The notes: generated from the letters alone by a model not told the origin. A stretch of 64,000 bases of DNA from Phenylobacterium haematophilum (GCF_014196295.1 NZ_JACIDK010000001.1:786785-850784); one strand, 5' to 3'; shown: positions 9,487 to 19,369, counted from the stretch's first letter. Translations and numbers: made by a program.

Positions 9487-10077
9487 TTAGGCCGTTTCTC
9501 GCCAGCGGGCGAGATAGCGAGCGAGCATGTCGATCTCGAGATTGACCTTTGCCCCCGATTTGAGGCGTCCCAAGGTCGTCACGTCCCAGGTGTGCGGGAT
9601 CAGATTCACGCCGAAAACATCGTCATCGACCTCGTTCACGGTCAGCGACACGCCGTCCACGGTGATCGAGCCCTTAGGCGCGATAAAGCGGTGCAAGGGC
9701 CGCGGGACCCGGATCTTCACGCGATGCGAGCCGCCTTCGGATTCGACCGAGATCACCTCGCCGACGCCGTCGACATGTCCCGACACGATGTGGCCGCCGA
9801 GTTCGTCGCCCACGCGCGCCGCGCGCTCCAGGTTGATCGGATCACCTTCCTTCCACGTCCCCAGCGTGGTCAGGCTGATGGTTTCGCCCGAAATCTCAAC
9901 CGCAAACCAGTTGTCGCCCTTCTCGACGATCGTCAGGCAGCAACCCGCATGGCTGATCGAAGCGCCCATGTCGATCGTCGACAGATCAAAGCTGGTCTCG
10001 ACCTCGAAGCGCAGATCGCGGTTGGTTTCGCGGACGGCGCGCAGCCGGCCCACATCGGTGACAATGCCGGTGAACAT
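9487..10077 (-). CDS. ribE: Riboflavin synthase, alpha chain
   Basis: RibE dismutates two molecules of dimethylribityllumazine to riboflavin. The 196-residue protein starts MFTGIVTDVG and consists of two homologous lumazine-binding barrels, with SHAGCCLTI and VDGVSLTVNEV as the matching motifs of each half. It starts directly after the ribD stop codon with no spacer and precedes ribH, so it belongs to the riboflavin operon. Confidence 0.95.
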   Translation of the reverse strand: MFTGIVTDVGRLRAVRETNRDLRFEVETSFDLSTIDMGASISHAGCCLTIVEKGDNWFAVEISGETISLTTLGTWKEGDPINLERAARVGDELGGHIVSGHVDGVGEVISVESEGGSHRVKIRVPRPLHRFIAPKGSITVDGVSLTVNEVDDDVFGVNLIPHTWDVTTLGRLKSGAKVNLEIDMLARYLARWRETA

Positions 10078-10728
10078 TCAGATCCTCTCGTAACGCTCCC
10101 AAAGGTCGTCACCGACCTCGCGGATTTCAACTCGCCGCAGCCGCGGCGCCTGCGCCAGCGCATCGAGCGCCAACGCTCCGATTCCCGGCCGCCCCTCCCC
10201 GCCGATCACTATTGGCGCGCGGAACCACTCCAGGCGATCGACCAGCCCGCAACGCAGGAAACTTCCCGCCACCTGGCCGCCGCCCTCGACAAACAACCGC
10301 TGCAGGCCCTCTTTCGCCAAGGCTCCGACCACCTCATGCAATTCCGCTCGTCCGTCACCCACGGCCTTGACCTGCAGCACCCGAACGCCCGCCGCTACGA
10401 GGCGGGCCTCAGGCGGCGTCGTCGCGACGATATAGGTCGGAACATCCCGAGCGGTGACCACGAGCTTACAGCTGTCAGCGAGGCGCTGGCGGCTGTCCAG
10501 CACCACGCGCGCCGGCGGCCGGCCTCGCCAACCTTCAAGCCTCACAGTCAGTTCGGGATCGTCGGCCAGGGCCGTCTCCACCCCCACCAGCACAGCGTCG
10601 TGCTCGGCCCTGAGGCCGTGCACCGCCTCACGAGCCTGCGGCCCAGTGATCCAGCGGCTTTCGCCGCGCGAGGTGGCGATGCGACCGTCCAGCGAGGTCG
10701 CCAGCTTGAGGGTGACGCTAGCGGCCAT
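10078..10728 (-). CDS. RibD reductase domain only (5-amino-6-uracil ribitylamino phosphate reductase)
   Basis: The 216-residue protein corresponds to the C-terminal reductase half of RibD. It begins at the domain boundary with [14 protein letters not shown] and continues with [28 protein letters not shown] and [14 protein letters not shown], the NADPH-binding and substrate regions. The zinc-binding deaminase half (HAE plus PCxxxGxTPPC-type motifs) is absent; nrdR occupies that position and overlaps this gene by 11 bases. It can therefore catalyse only the reduction step, and the deaminase must be encoded elsewhere. The sequence looks intact rather than decayed. Confidence 0.88.
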   Translation of the reverse strand: MAASVTLKLATSLDGRIATSRGESRWITGPQAREAVHGLRAEHDAVLVGVETALADDPELTVRLEGWRGRPPARVVLDSRQRLADSCKLVVTARDVPTYIVATTPPEARLVAAGVRVLQVKAVGDGRAELHEVVGALAKEGLQRLFVEGGGQVAGSFLRCGLVDRLEWFRAPIVIGGEGRPGIGALALDALAQAPRLRRVEIREVGDDLWERYERI

Positions 10729-11191
10729 CCTCGTCGCCGTCGCTCAGGCCCTCCTGGCCCAGGAAAGTCGCGAACTCACCAGCTTCACGGAAGTCGCGAT
10801 AGACCGACGCGTAGCGGACGTAGGCGACGTCATCGAGCCCCTTGAGGTGCTTCATGATCAGTTCGCCCACCGCCGACGACGGCAACTCGGTCTCGCCCAT
10901 GCTCTCAAGCTGGCGAACGATCGTCGAAATCATTTTCTCGATCCGGTCAGGCTCGATCGGCCTCTTGCGGGTGGCCAAGGCGATGGATCGCGCCAGCTTG
11001 TCCCGGTCGAACGGCGCACGCCGCCCGGCGCGCTTGACGATCGTCAGCTCGCGCAGCTGCACGCGCTCGAAGGTCGTGAAACGACCTTCGCACTCCGGGC
11101 ACATACGACGGCGCCGGATAGCCGCGCCGTCTTCCGACGGGCGGCTGTCCTTCACCTGACTTTCAGAGTGGCCGCAGAACGGGCACCGCAT
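10718..11191 (-). CDS. nrdR: Transcriptional repressor NrdR
   Basis: NrdR is a zinc-ribbon and ATP-cone repressor of ribonucleotide reductase genes. The 157-residue protein has the zinc ligands Cys3, Cys6, Cys31 and Cys34 (CPFC and CPEC), followed by the ATP-cone segment [19 protein letters not shown] and the conserved [11 protein letters not shown] near the C terminus. It is 42 bases downstream of glyA and heads the riboflavin genes, the usual alphaproteobacterial order. Confidence 0.96.
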   Translation of the reverse strand: MRCPFCGHSESQVKDSRPSEDGAAIRRRRMCPECEGRFTTFERVQLRELTIVKRAGRRAPFDRDKLARSIALATRKRPIEPDRIEKMISTIVRQLESMGETELPSSAVGELIMKHLKGLDDVAYVRYASVYRDFREAGEFATFLGQEGLSDGDEDGR

Positions 11192-11233
11192 GATCTAGCC
11201 CCTTCCGGCCAACCAGACCCCTAAATACAGGGA

Positions 11234-12523
11234 CTAGCTGTAGATGGGGAAGCGTTTCGTCAGCGCCAGCACTTCGTCACGAACCTTGGCTTCTACGGCG
11301 CTGTTGTCGCCGCCCTGCGCCAGGCCGTCGAGGACCTCGCCGATCCAGGTCCCGATCTGACGGAATTCTCCGGGGCCAAAGCCACGGGTCGTTCCGGCCG
11401 GCGTGCCGACGCGCAGGCCCGAAGTCTGCATCGGGGGAAGCGGGTCAAACGGGATGCCGTTCTTGTTGGTGGTGATGTGCGCGCGTTCCAGCGCCACCTC
11501 GGCGTCCGATCCGGAAACGCCCTTCGGGGTGAGGTCGACCAGCATGAGGTGGCTGTCGGTACCGTTGGAGACGATCTTGAAGCCGGCGGTCTGCAGGCTG
11601 TCCGACAGCGCTCGCGCGTTGTCGACGACCTGGCGGGCGTACTGCTTGAACTCAGGCTTGAGCGCTTCGCCGAACGCGACGGCCTTGGCCGCGATCACGT
11701 GCATCAAGGGACCACCCTGCAGCCCCGGAAACACCGCCGAATCGATCTTCTTGGCCAACTTCTTGGAGTTGGTCAGGATCATGCCGCCGCGCGGACCGCG
11801 CAGGGTCTTGTGGGTCGTGGTGGTCACGATATCAGCGTGCGGGAACGGGTTGGGATAAACACCCCCGGCGACCAGCCCCGCGTAGTGGGCGATATCCACC
11901 ATCAGCAGCGCATCGACGCTGTCGGCGATTTCCTTGAAGCGCGCGAAATCGATGTGGCGGCTGTAAGCCGAGCCGCCGGCGATGATCACCTTCGGCTTCT
12001 CAGCAAGCGCGACCTCGGCGGCCATGTCGTAGTCGATCAGGTGATCCTGCTGGCGCACGCCGTAGGCGACCGGACGGAACCACTTGCCCGATTGGTTCAC
12101 GTTCTTTCCGTGCGTGAGGTGGCCGCCAGCTGACAGGTCCATGCCCATGAAGGTGTCGCCCGGGCTCATGGTCGCCATGAAGACGGCCTGGTTCGCCTGG
12201 CTGCCCGAGTGCGGCTGCACGTTGGCGAATTCGCAGCCGAAGATCTGCTTGGCCCGGTCGATGGCGATCTGCTCGGCCACGTCGACAACTTCGCAGCCGC
12301 CGTAGTAGCGCTTGCCCGGATAGCCCTCGGCATACTTGTTGGTCAGGACCGAGCCCTGCACGTCCATCACCGCCTTGGACACGATGTTCTCGGACGCGAT
12401 CAACTCGATCTGGTCCTGCTGGCGCTTCAGCTCGCCCGACAGCACGGCGGCGATGTCCGTGTCGGTGTCGGCGACGCCGGCCGAGAAGAAGGCGTCTGCG
12501 GGGGCTTGTGCGTGAACGGTCAT
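11234..12523 (-). CDS. glyA: Serine hydroxymethyltransferase
   Basis: GlyA interconverts serine and glycine using tetrahydrofolate and supplies one-carbon units. The 429-residue PLP enzyme shows [16 protein letters not shown] near the N terminus, [11 protein letters not shown], and the PLP-lysine segment [14 protein letters not shown] chose the ATG at 12523; the open frame extends 43 codons further to 12652, but that stretch is basic and unlike the family. Upstream is the shared 188-base gap with divergent mucR, where I find no recognisable riboswitch. Confidence 0.95.
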   Translation of the reverse strand: MTVHAQAPADAFFSAGVADTDTDIAAVLSGELKRQQDQIELIASENIVSKAVMDVQGSVLTNKYAEGYPGKRYYGGCEVVDVAEQIAIDRAKQIFGCEFANVQPHSGSQANQAVFMATMSPGDTFMGMDLSAGGHLTHGKNVNQSGKWFRPVAYGVRQQDHLIDYDMAAEVALAEKPKVIIAGGSAYSRHIDFARFKEIADSVDALLMVDIAHYAGLVAGGVYPNPFPHADIVTTTTHKTLRGPRGGMILTNSKKLAKKIDSAVFPGLQGGPLMHVIAAKAVAFGEALKPEFKQYARQVVDNARALSDSLQTAGFKIVSNGTDSHLMLVDLTPKGVSGSDAEVALERAHITTNKNGIPFDPLPPMQTSGLRVGTPAGTTRGFGPGEFRQIGTWIGEVLDGLAQGGDNSAVEAKVRDEVLALTKRFPIYS

Positions 12524-12711
12524 GGGCGGGCCTTTCGGGAAACGTGGGAGGCGAATTGAGGGTGAGCGCCTCGTGCTGCGCTCTTTAGCGCCATCGGACC
12601 TGCGATCCAACGGCATGGAACGATCTTCTGCGTGCGGCGTTGCAACCCTCACGGAGGGGCGCGCGCCGATGCGCCCGCTTCGCGTGTCATTGCGTTCTCA
12701 GGGGGTCCTGA

Positions 12712-13143
12712 ATGAGTATTGAAGCCGAGCCCGAGATTCGTTCGGGCGAGGAATTGATGCGGCTTGGCGCCGACATCGTGGCCGCCTACGTCAGCCGCAA
12801 TGCCGTCGCCGCCGAAGCGGTCCCCGAGATTATCCGATCCGTCTACGGTGCGCTTGAAGGCCTCAGCAAGGGGCCAGCGCCGGCTCCCGAAGAGAAGCCG
12901 AGGCCTGCCGTCCCAGTAGGACGCTCGATCCAGCACGACTACATCATCTGCCTGGAGGACGGCAAAAAGCTGAAGATGCTGAAGCGCTACCTGCGCTCGC
13001 GGTACGACATGAGCCCGGAAGACTACCGCCGTCGCTGGGGCCTGCCTGCCGATTATCCGATGGTGGCCCCGGCATATGCGGCACGCAGATCCGACTTCGC
13101 CAAGCAGATCGGCCTTGGCCGGGGCGTACGTCGAGGAAAATAG
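12712..13143 (+). CDS. Ros/MucR-family regulator lacking zinc-finger histidines
   Basis: The 143-residue protein matches MucR along its length: a helical N-terminal oligomerisation region (about 10-52), a linker, then DYIICLEDGKKLKML and the C-terminal DMSPEDYRRRWGLPADYPMVAPAYA. MucR proteins are silencers of AT-rich target promoters in alphaproteobacteria. Cys80 is kept and Asp83 replaces the second Cys, as in several MucR proteins. Both histidine positions are lost (Tyr93, and Arg97/Tyr98 where Ros has H-x3/4-H). Zinc binding is therefore doubtful. It is divergent from glyA and followed by a terminator. Confidence 0.88.
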   Translation: MSIEAEPEIRSGEELMRLGADIVAAYVSRNAVAAEAVPEIIRSVYGALEGLSKGPAPAPEEKPRPAVPVGRSIQHDYIICLEDGKKLKMLKRYLRSRYDMSPEDYRRRWGLPADYPMVAPAYAARRSDFAKQIGLGRGVRRGK

Positions 13144-13146
13144 GCG

Positions 13147-13163
13147 GGGCGGCTTAGCCGCCC
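13147..13163 (+). terminator. Hairpin terminator after mucR
   Basis: A perfect 7-base-pair stem (GGGCGGC / GCCGCCC) with a TTA loop begins three bases after the mucR stop codon and is followed by the T-rich stretch TTGCTCTCGTTT. A weak intrinsic terminator is the simplest reading. Confidence 0.6.
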
Positions 13164-13256
13164 TTGCTCTCGTTTGATCAGTGAACCCGGTGGGTCTCCA
13201 GAGAATCGAACTGGGGTGCGTATGCGCCCGCCCCGCGCCGGCGGCAAGGAAGGACC

Positions 13257-14486
13257 TTAAGCCGCCTGTCCGCCCACGCGGGCGACGTTGCAACGAACCC
13301 AGAGCTTTTCAAGAGCTTCAGCCAGGGCGTCCATCATGCCGTCGGTGTGCGCCGGCGACGGCGTGAAGCGCAGCCGCTCGGTTCCGCGCGGCACGGTGGG
13401 ATAGTTGATCGGCTGCACGTAGATGCCGAAGTCGGTCAGCAGGATGTCCGAGATCATCTTGCAGTGGACCGGGTCGCCGACCAGCACCGGCACGATGTGG
13501 CTGACCGAGGGCATCACCGGCAGGCCGGCCTTGAGCAGGCGCGCCTTCAGCGCTTCGGCGCGCTCTTGGTGAGCAACGCGGACCTCATTGTGTTCCTTGA
13601 GATAACGGATCGAAGCCACCGCGCCCGCGGCCAGGGCCGGCGGGATCGAGGTCGTGAAGATGAAGCCGTCGGCGTACGAGCGGATCGCATCGACGATGAC
13701 GGCGTCGGCGGCGATGTAGCCTCCCATGACGCCGAACGCTTTGCCCAACGTGCCTTCGATGATGTCGATCTCCGCCATCACGCCGTCACGTTCAGCGACG
13801 CCGGCCCCGCGCGGGCCGTACATGCCGACCGCGTGGACTTCGTCAAGGTAAGTCATGGCGCCGTACTTCTTGGCCAGCGCCACCGTGCCGGCCATGTCGG
13901 CGATGTCGCCGTCCATCGAGTAGACGCTTTCGAAGGCGATCACCTTTGGCGCGTCAGCCGGCGCTTCGGCCAGCAGTTGCTCGAGGTGCTCAAGATCGTT
14001 GTGTCGGAACACGCGACGCTGGGCCCGCCCGCCCGCGCGAATGCCCGAGATCATCGAGTTATGGTTCAGCTCGTCCGAGAAAATGATCAGGCCCGGAAGG
14101 ATCTTGTACAGCGTCGAGAGCGAGGCTTCGTTCGACACGTAGCCCGAGGTGAACAGCAGCGCCGCTTCCTTGCCATGCAGGTCGGCGAGCTCATGCTCAA
14201 GTTCGACGTGATAGTGGGTGGTGCCCGAAATGTTGCGCGTGCCGCCCGAACCGGCGCCGGCTTCGTCGATCGCCTTGTGCATGGCGTCGGTGACGATCGG
14301 GTTCTGGCCCTGGCCGAGATAGTCGTTTGAACACCAGACCACGACGTCCGACTGTCCGCCGTCCGGCCGGGTCCAGGTCGCCTGCGGGAACTGCCCGCGG
14401 TGGCGCTTCAAGTCGGCGAACACCCGGTAGCGGCCTTCCGAACGGATCTGTTCGAGGGCGGTGCGGAAGGCGTTCTTGTAATCCAT
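13257..14486 (-). CDS. hemA: 5-aminolevulinate synthase
   Basis: This enzyme condenses glycine and succinyl-CoA to 5-aminolevulinate, the first haem step in alphaproteobacteria (Shemin pathway). The 409-residue PLP protein shows [13 protein letters not shown], the glycine-rich [31 protein letters not shown], and the PLP lysine Lys249 in [10 protein letters not shown]. The start at 14486 gives the usual N terminus [15 protein letters not shown]. The 153-base upstream gap contains an inverted ATACGT pair (14591-14625) that could be an operator. The next haem gene, hemB, is in the same window but not in the same operon. Confidence 0.96.
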   Translation of the reverse strand: MDYKNAFRTALEQIRSEGRYRVFADLKRHRGQFPQATWTRPDGGQSDVVVWCSNDYLGQGQNPIVTDAMHKAIDEAGAGSGGTRNISGTTHYHVELEHELADLHGKEAALLFTSGYVSNEASLSTLYKILPGLIIFSDELNHNSMISGIRAGGRAQRRVFRHNDLEHLEQLLAEAPADAPKVIAFESVYSMDGDIADMAGTVALAKKYGAMTYLDEVHAVGMYGPRGAGVAERDGVMAEIDIIEGTLGKAFGVMGGYIAADAVIVDAIRSYADGFIFTTSIPPALAAGAVASIRYLKEHNEVRVAHQERAEALKARLLKAGLPVMPSVSHIVPVLVGDPVHCKMISDILLTDFGIYVQPINYPTVPRGTERLRFTPSPAHTDGMMDALAEALEKLWVRCNVARVGGQAA

Positions 14487-14590
14487 CGACTTGAACTCCG
14501 CCCGAGGCGTTCGACGATCTCGCGCCGCGGGAGCGGTCCCCTTGCAATTGCCCGGCTTATCGCGCCGCGGGCATCGATTGTCTACAATTC

Positions 14591-14625
14591 GTCATACGTA
14601 ATCACTCAGATATCGATGACGTATC
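14591..14625. promoter_or_regulatory. Inverted repeat upstream of hemA
   Basis: Upstream of hemA the sequence GTCATACGTAA and, 13 bases later, TGACGTATCG form an imperfect inverted pair sharing ATACGT half-sites, in a locally AT-rich stretch within an otherwise GC-rich region. It does not match the FNR/FixK consensus (TTGAT-N4-ATCAA) often seen before hemA. Treat it as a candidate operator for an unknown regulator. Confidence 0.35.
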
Positions 14626-14639
14626 GTAAGCTCGCGCGT

Positions 14640-15536
14640 TCAGCCGTGCAGTTCGTCTAGCCGACCGCGCAGCATCTGCAGAACTCCGGAAAAGTCCGTA
14701 GTGCCGAACCCGAGGCGGTCAAATAGGGCATAAAGTCCCTCAGCCTGCGCGCCCATCGGAGCTGCAGCGCCAGCCATGGCCGCCGCCTGCTGGGCCAGCT
14801 TGAGATCCTTGAGCATCATCGCCGTGGCGAAGCCGCCCTCGTAGCCGCGGTTGGACGGCGCGGTCTCCACGGGGCCCGGCCACGGGTAGTAGCTGGTGAT
14901 CGACCAACATTGGCCCGAGGACTTGGACGCGATCTCGAAGAAGCGCTCCGGATCCAGGCCGAGTTTCTCGGCGAGGGCGATCGCTTCGCAGACGCCTAGC
15001 ATCGAGATGCCCAGGACCATGTTGTTGCAGATCTTGGCCGCCTGCCCGGCTCCATGGTCGCCGGCCCGAATCACCGCGCGCGCCATGGGCTGGATCGCCG
15101 TCTCGACGTCAGCGAAGTCGGCGTCGTCGCAGCCCACCATGAAGGCCAACGTGCCGGCGTCCGCGGCCGCGGTGCCGCCAGAGACCGGCGCGTCGGCGAA
15201 GCGGAAGCCCTGGTCACGAGCCATATCGGCCACGGCCCTGGCGCTGTCGACGTCGATGGTCGAGCAGTCGACCAGCAGGGCGGACTTCGGCGCGTTGGGG
15301 AGAATCTCTTCGGCGTAGACTTTTCGGACGTGGGGCCCGGCAGGGAGCATCGTCACCACCGCGTCCGCGTCGCGAACCGCCTCGCAGACCGATCCTGCCG
15401 GTGCGCAACCAGCGGACCTCGCGCGGTCGAGAGCCGCGGCGGCCAGGTCGAAGGCCGCGACCTGGCGCCCGGCCTTGGCCTGGTTGGCGGCCATGCCGCC
15501 GCCCATGTTTCCCAATCCGATGAAGGCGATACGCAT
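14640..15536 (-). CDS. mmsB: 3-hydroxyisobutyrate dehydrogenase
   Basis: This enzyme oxidises 3-hydroxyisobutyrate to methylmalonate semialdehyde with NAD+ in valine breakdown. The 298-residue protein has the N-terminal dinucleotide fold (GLGNMGGGMAANQ), the substrate loop DAPVSGGTAAADAGTL, and the catalytic lysine region GAGQAAKICNNM. It lies 52 bases downstream of the 3-hydroxyisobutyryl-CoA hydrolase gene, so three successive valine-pathway steps are encoded in order. That context separates it from the related reductase at 19757-20611. Confidence 0.93.
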   Translation of the reverse strand: MRIAFIGLGNMGGGMAANQAKAGRQVAAFDLAAAALDRARSAGCAPAGSVCEAVRDADAVVTMLPAGPHVRKVYAEEILPNAPKSALLVDCSTIDVDSARAVADMARDQGFRFADAPVSGGTAAADAGTLAFMVGCDDADFADVETAIQPMARAVIRAGDHGAGQAAKICNNMVLGISMLGVCEAIALAEKLGLDPERFFEIASKSSGQCWSITSYYPWPGPVETAPSNRGYEGGFATAMMLKDLKLAQQAAAMAGAAAPMGAQAEGLYALFDRLGFGTTDFSGVLQMLRGRLDELHG

Positions 15537-15588
15537 GTCAGGTCCCTAATGCCGGTCGCCCTGAACCGAGCGATCCTTGTTTGCTGCC

Positions 15589-16644
15589 TCACGGTAGAGG
15601 CGACCACTCCTGGTCGGAAGGCAGCGGCGCGAAAATCTCGTCGAGCATCGCCTCGGTGACGCCTTCGGCGCTCGGCGGGTTCCAACGAGGCGCGTTGTCC
15701 TTGTCGACAATCACCGCTCGCACGCCCTCTATGAAGTCGTGGCGCTGCACGACCCGGGCGCCGATACGGTACTCCATCGTCATGTTCTCGGCGAAGGACT
15801 CCATCTTCCCGCCGAGACGCAGCTGGCGAAGCGCCACCTTCATGGTCTGCGGCGACTTGGTCCCCATGACTCTCAGTTGCTCGTCCGCCCACTCGGTCCC
15901 AGCGGCCTTCAGCCGCGTCAGGATCTCCTCCAGGGTGTCAGCGCCGAAGACCCGATCGATCTCATCCTGATGCGCCGCCAATGGTGGCCGGCCTGCATCT
16001 CCTTCAAACTCGGTCAGCACGCCGTCGATAGCGGCCGGATCGGCGACGATCGCCGCCTTCAGCGCCTCGATCTTGTCGCTCTCGACGAAGTCGGTGGCGA
16101 CCCCGACCAACTCGCAATCGGCCGCCTTGATCCGCCCGCCGGTCAGTGCCAGCCAGGTTCCGATGTGGCTCGGCATGCGCGGCAGGAACCAGCCGCCGCC
16201 CACGTCGGGGAAGAGCCCGATGCCGGTTTCGGGCATGGCGAAGGTGGTCCGCTCGGTCGCGACACGATAGCCGGCTGGCATGGCCAAGCCCACTCCCCCG
16301 CCCATGGTCACGCCGTCCATAATCACCACGACCGGCTTGGCGTACTCGAACAGCAGGTGGTTCAGGCGGTACTCGATAAAGAAGAACTGACGGGCGTCCT
16401 TGCCGTCCGAAGCGCCGCTCTCGGCCAGCATCCGGATGTCGCCGCCGGCGCAGAAGCCGCGCTCGCCGCTGTGATCCATCAGCACGAGCTTGACCGCGGG
16501 ATCGTACCGCCAGGCCAGCAGCGCCTCGGTCATGGCCTTGCACATGGCCGTCGTCAGGGCGTGCAGCGCCTTGGGCCGACTGAGCGTGATCCGCCCGACT
16601 TCGCCTTCGATACGGATCAGGACTTCATCGGTCGCCGCGGTCAT
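15589..16644 (-). CDS. 3-hydroxyisobutyryl-CoA hydrolase (enoyl-CoA hydratase family)
   Basis: The enzyme hydrolyses 3-hydroxyisobutyryl-CoA to free 3-hydroxyisobutyrate. The 351-residue crotonase-fold protein is longer than a plain enoyl-CoA hydratase and has the HIBCH pattern: [29 protein letters not shown] and [20 protein letters not shown], then a C-terminal extension. The start at 16644 overlaps the stop of the acyl-CoA dehydrogenase gene by four bases (ATGA). The frame remains open far upstream, but that sequence is antisense-like. Position between the dehydrogenase and mmsB supports the valine role. Confidence 0.9.
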   Translation of the reverse strand: MTAATDEVLIRIEGEVGRITLSRPKALHALTTAMCKAMTEALLAWRYDPAVKLVLMDHSGERGFCAGGDIRMLAESGASDGKDARQFFFIEYRLNHLLFEYAKPVVVIMDGVTMGGGVGLAMPAGYRVATERTTFAMPETGIGLFPDVGGGWFLPRMPSHIGTWLALTGGRIKAADCELVGVATDFVESDKIEALKAAIVADPAAIDGVLTEFEGDAGRPPLAAHQDEIDRVFGADTLEEILTRLKAAGTEWADEQLRVMGTKSPQTMKVALRQLRLGGKMESFAENMTMEYRIGARVVQRHDFIEGVRAVIVDKDNAPRWNPPSAEGVTEAMLDEIFAPLPSDQEWSPLP

Positions 16645-17780
16645 TGCCGGAACATCTCCCGGGCGATGATCACCCGCATGATTTCGTTGGTGCCTTCGAG
16701 GATCTGGTGGACCCGCAGGTCGCGCACGACCCGCTCGAGCGGATAGTCTTTCAGATAGCCATAGCCGCCGTGAAGCTGCAGCGCCTGGTTGGCGACGTCG
16801 AAGCCGGCGTCGGTGGCGAAGCGCTTGGCCATGGCGCAGTACTTGGTGGCCTGCGGGTCGCGGTTGTCGAGGGCGTTCGCCGCGCGGCGCACCATCAGCC
16901 GAGCGGCTTCGAGTTCGGTCGCCATGTCGGCGATCTTGAACTGCAGCGCCTGGAAATTGGCGAGCTGTTTCCCGAACTGCTTGCGCTCGGTCATGTAGGC
17001 CTGGGCGGTGTCGAGGGCGAAGGCCGCCCCGCCGAGCGAGCACGAGGCGATATTCAGCCGCCCGCCGTCGAGCCCCATCATCGCAAAGCGAAAGCCCTCG
17101 CCCTCCCCACCGATCCGGTTCTCGACAGGGATGCGGACGTTGTCGAAGTTGACCTGGGCGGTGGGCTGGGCGTTCCAGCCCATCTTCTTTTCCTGGGCCC
17201 CGAACGACAGCCCCGGCGTCCCGTTCTCGACCACGATGGCCGAGACGCCCTTGGCCCCCGGCTCGCCGGTGCGCGCCATGACCACGTAGAGGTCGGAGAC
17301 CCCGCCGCCGGAGATGAACGCCTTGGAGCCGTTGAGCACATAGTGGTCGCCGTCCAGCGTCGCGGTCGTACGCAGCGCCGCGGCGTCCGATCCCGAGCCC
17401 GGCTCGGTCAGGCAGTAGCTGGCGATCAGCTCCATGGTGGTTAGGCGCGGCAGGTACTTTCGGCGCAGGTCGTCGGAGCCGAACCGATCGATCATCCACG
17501 ACGCCATGTTGTGGATGGTCAGGTAGGCCGCGACCGACACGTCGCCATAGCTCAGCGCCTCGAAGACGATCGAGGCGTCCAGGCGGGTCAGGGCCGAGCC
17601 GCCGACGTCCTCGCCGATGTAAATTCCAGCGAAGCCGAGCTCCGCGGCCTTGCGCAAAACGTCGGTGGGGAAATGCTTGTCCTCGTCCCAGCGCGCCGAG
17701 TTCGGGGCAAGTTCCGCCTCGGCGAACGCCTGGGCGGCTTCCTGTATTGCGCGCTGATCGTCGGAGAGGGTGAAATCCAT
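16641..17780 (-). CDS. Acyl-CoA dehydrogenase, probably isobutyryl-CoA dehydrogenase
   Basis: This FAD enzyme would oxidise isobutyryl-CoA to methacrylyl-CoA. The 379-residue protein shows the family landmarks [48 protein letters not shown] and the C-terminal [15 protein letters not shown] start at the ATG at 17780 ([14 protein letters not shown]), the usual N terminus; the 21 codons upstream are unlike the family. It heads the valine-degradation operon. A general short-chain acyl-CoA dehydrogenase is the alternative; the neighbours favour isobutyryl-CoA. Confidence 0.88.
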   Translation of the reverse strand: MDFTLSDDQRAIQEAAQAFAEAELAPNSARWDEDKHFPTDVLRKAAELGFAGIYIGEDVGGSALTRLDASIVFEALSYGDVSVAAYLTIHNMASWMIDRFGSDDLRRKYLPRLTTMELIASYCLTEPGSGSDAAALRTTATLDGDHYVLNGSKAFISGGGVSDLYVVMARTGEPGAKGVSAIVVENGTPGLSFGAQEKKMGWNAQPTAQVNFDNVRIPVENRIGGEGEGFRFAMMGLDGGRLNIASCSLGGAAFALDTAQAYMTERKQFGKQLANFQALQFKIADMATELEAARLMVRRAANALDNRDPQATKYCAMAKRFATDAGFDVANQALQLHGGYGYLKDYPLERVVRDLRVHQILEGTNEIMRVIIAREMFRQ

Positions 17781-17885
17781 TCGCTCGAACCCGGGTTTGA
17801 GAGGCTGACTTGAGCAAGTCGCTCCGCTGGCGCAACCTGTCAACGACGCGACGCGCGGGGGCGTGTCTTTCTCGGGGTCTTACGC

Positions 17886-18365
17886 ATGGCGGTCCAAGCG
17901 GGCGGCGGGCGCATCGGCGAGTCGGCGCGTAATCTCGCCTTCATCAACTACGCCCTGTTGTTCTCTGCGGTGTTCTTCGCTGGGGTGCCGGCGCTGATCG
18001 CGGCGATCATCGCCTACTCTCAACGCGACGAGGCGCCGCCGCCGATCGGCTCGCATTACAGCTTCCAGATCCGAATCTTCTGGGTGGCGTTCGTGATCGC
18101 GCTTGCGGCGGGCCTATGTTTTCTGGGCGCGATCGTCAGCATCGCGGGGGAGCTTTTCCAGGTCACGCGACTGGAAGGGTGGAAGGTCCCCGACCAGGTT
18201 CAGGTCCGGCTTTCCGATGTGACCGTCGATCGAACGCTGATCGTCCTGTTCGCCGGCACGGGCCTGTTTTCGGCGATCGGCGGCCTTTGGCTGATCTTCG
18301 CGCCGGCTCTGGGCTTCATCAGGCTTGCGTCGGCGCAGGGGATGGGTCACAGCGCGCGCTCATGA
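17886..18365 (+). CDS. Membrane protein, DUF4870-like
   Basis: The 159-residue integral membrane protein has three to four hydrophobic helices (about 22-44, 66-92, 118-145). The N-terminal pattern, with a soluble start and NYALLFSAVFFAGVPALIAAIIAY, resembles DUF4870 membrane proteins, but the match is weak. Its stop overlaps the hemB start by four bases (ATGA), so the two genes are probably translated from one message. No function is assigned. Confidence 0.7.
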   Translation: MAVQAGGGRIGESARNLAFINYALLFSAVFFAGVPALIAAIIAYSQRDEAPPPIGSHYSFQIRIFWVAFVIALAAGLCFLGAIVSIAGELFQVTRLEGWKVPDQVQVRLSDVTVDRTLIVLFAGTGLFSAIGGLWLIFAPALGFIRLASAQGMGHSARS

Positions 18366-19369
18366 GCATGCCCCCCCTCGCCGCCTACCCCGCCCTGCGT
18401 CTCCGCCGCTTGCGCCAGGCCGACTGGGTCCGACGCCTGGTGCGCGAAAGCGTCCTCACCCCTGCCGACCTGATCTGGTCCATTGTCGTCCACGAGGGCG
18501 AAGGCGATATCCCGGTCGCGTCGATGCCGGGGGTTTCGCGCCTGTCGGTAGACCTCTGCGTCCAAGCAGCCGTCGAGGCCCGCAATCTGGGCATTCCGGC
18601 CATCGCCATCTTCCCGCACATCGACGGAGCCAAGAAGGACGCCGCCGGCTCGCTGGCCGCCGACCCGAACGGCGTCGTCTGCCGCGCCGTGAGGGCTATG
18701 AAGGCCGCCGCCCCCGAGGTTGGGATCATGTGCGACGTGGCCCTGGACCCGTTCACCGACCACGGCCACGACGGGGTCATCGAAGACGGCAAGATCGCCA
18801 ACGACGCCACCATCGACCGCCTGGTCGAACAGGCCCTGGTCCAGGCGCGAGCCGGCTGCGACATCCTCGCCCCGTCGGACATGATGGACGGCCGCTGCGG
18901 CAAGCTGCGTGCGGCGCTGGAAGCCGAAGGTCTGCAGGACGTGATGATCATGTCCTACGCGGCCAAGTTCGCCTCGGCCTTCTATGGTCCCTATCGCGAC
19001 GCCATCGGCTCGGGAAAGCTCGGCACCGCCGGCCCTGCCGACAAGAAAACCTATCAGATGGACTCGGCCAACACCGAGGAAGCGCTGCGCGAAGTCGCCC
19101 TCGACATCGCCGAAGGCTCCGACATGGTCATGGTCAAGCCCGGAATGCCCTATCTGGACATCGTCAGCCGCGTGGTCCGCGAGTTCAACATGCCGACCTT
19201 CGCGTTCCAGGTGTCGGGCGAGTACGCCATGATCATGGCCGCCGCTCAGAATGGCTGGATCGACGAGGAACGGGCGATTCTGGAAAGCCTCGGGGCCTTC
19301 AAGCGGGCCGGCGCCGCCGGGATCATCACCTATTTCGCTCCGCGCGCCGCGCGGATGCTGGGGGCGTGA
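18362..19369 (+). CDS. hemB: Delta-aminolevulinic acid dehydratase (porphobilinogen synthase)
   Basis: HemB joins two 5-aminolevulinate molecules into porphobilinogen. The 335-residue protein has both active-site lysines, Lys202 in SYAAKFASAFYGP and Lys259 in VMVKPGMPYLD. The loop at residues 124-138 (CDVALDPFTDHGHDG) replaces the three zinc cysteines by Ala, Asp and Asp, so this is a magnesium-type rather than zinc-type enzyme, as in Pseudomonas and Bradyrhizobium. The start at 18362 overlaps the preceding membrane-protein stop. Confidence 0.96.
   Translation: MSMPPLAAYPALRLRRLRQADWVRRLVRESVLTPADLIWSIVVHEGEGDIPVASMPGVSRLSVDLCVQAAVEARNLGIPAIAIFPHIDGAKKDAAGSLAADPNGVVCRAVRAMKAAAPEVGIMCDVALDPFTDHGHDGVIEDGKIANDATIDRLVEQALVQARAGCDILAPSDMMDGRCGKLRAALEAEGLQDVMIMSYAAKFASAFYGPYRDAIGSGKLGTAGPADKKTYQMDSANTEEALREVALDIAEGSDMVMVKPGMPYLDIVSRVVREFNMPTFAFQVSGEYAMIMAAAQNGWIDEERAILESLGAFKRAGAAGIITYFAPRAARMLGA

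Noticed and set aside
9457..11233. FMN riboswitch expected for riboflavin genes
   Set aside because: Gaps in the operon are too short and none carries the conserved RFN-element sequence.
12524..12711. Possible riboswitch in the glyA leader
   Set aside because: I could not find the conserved cores of glycine, SAM, SAH or tetrahydrofolate riboswitches; the region is simply a divergent promoter gap.
13165..13250. A T-loop-like sequence (AGTTCGATTC on the minus strand) suggesting a tRNA or tmRNA end
   Set aside because: The flanking bases do not form a five-pair T stem, and I find no anticodon arm, acceptor stem or tmRNA tag sequence nearby.
16645..17835. Upstream extension of the 3-hydroxyisobutyryl-CoA hydrolase frame
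   Set aside because: The hydrolase starts cleanly at the ATG overlapping the dehydrogenase stop; the extension runs in a wrong frame through the dehydrogenase gene.
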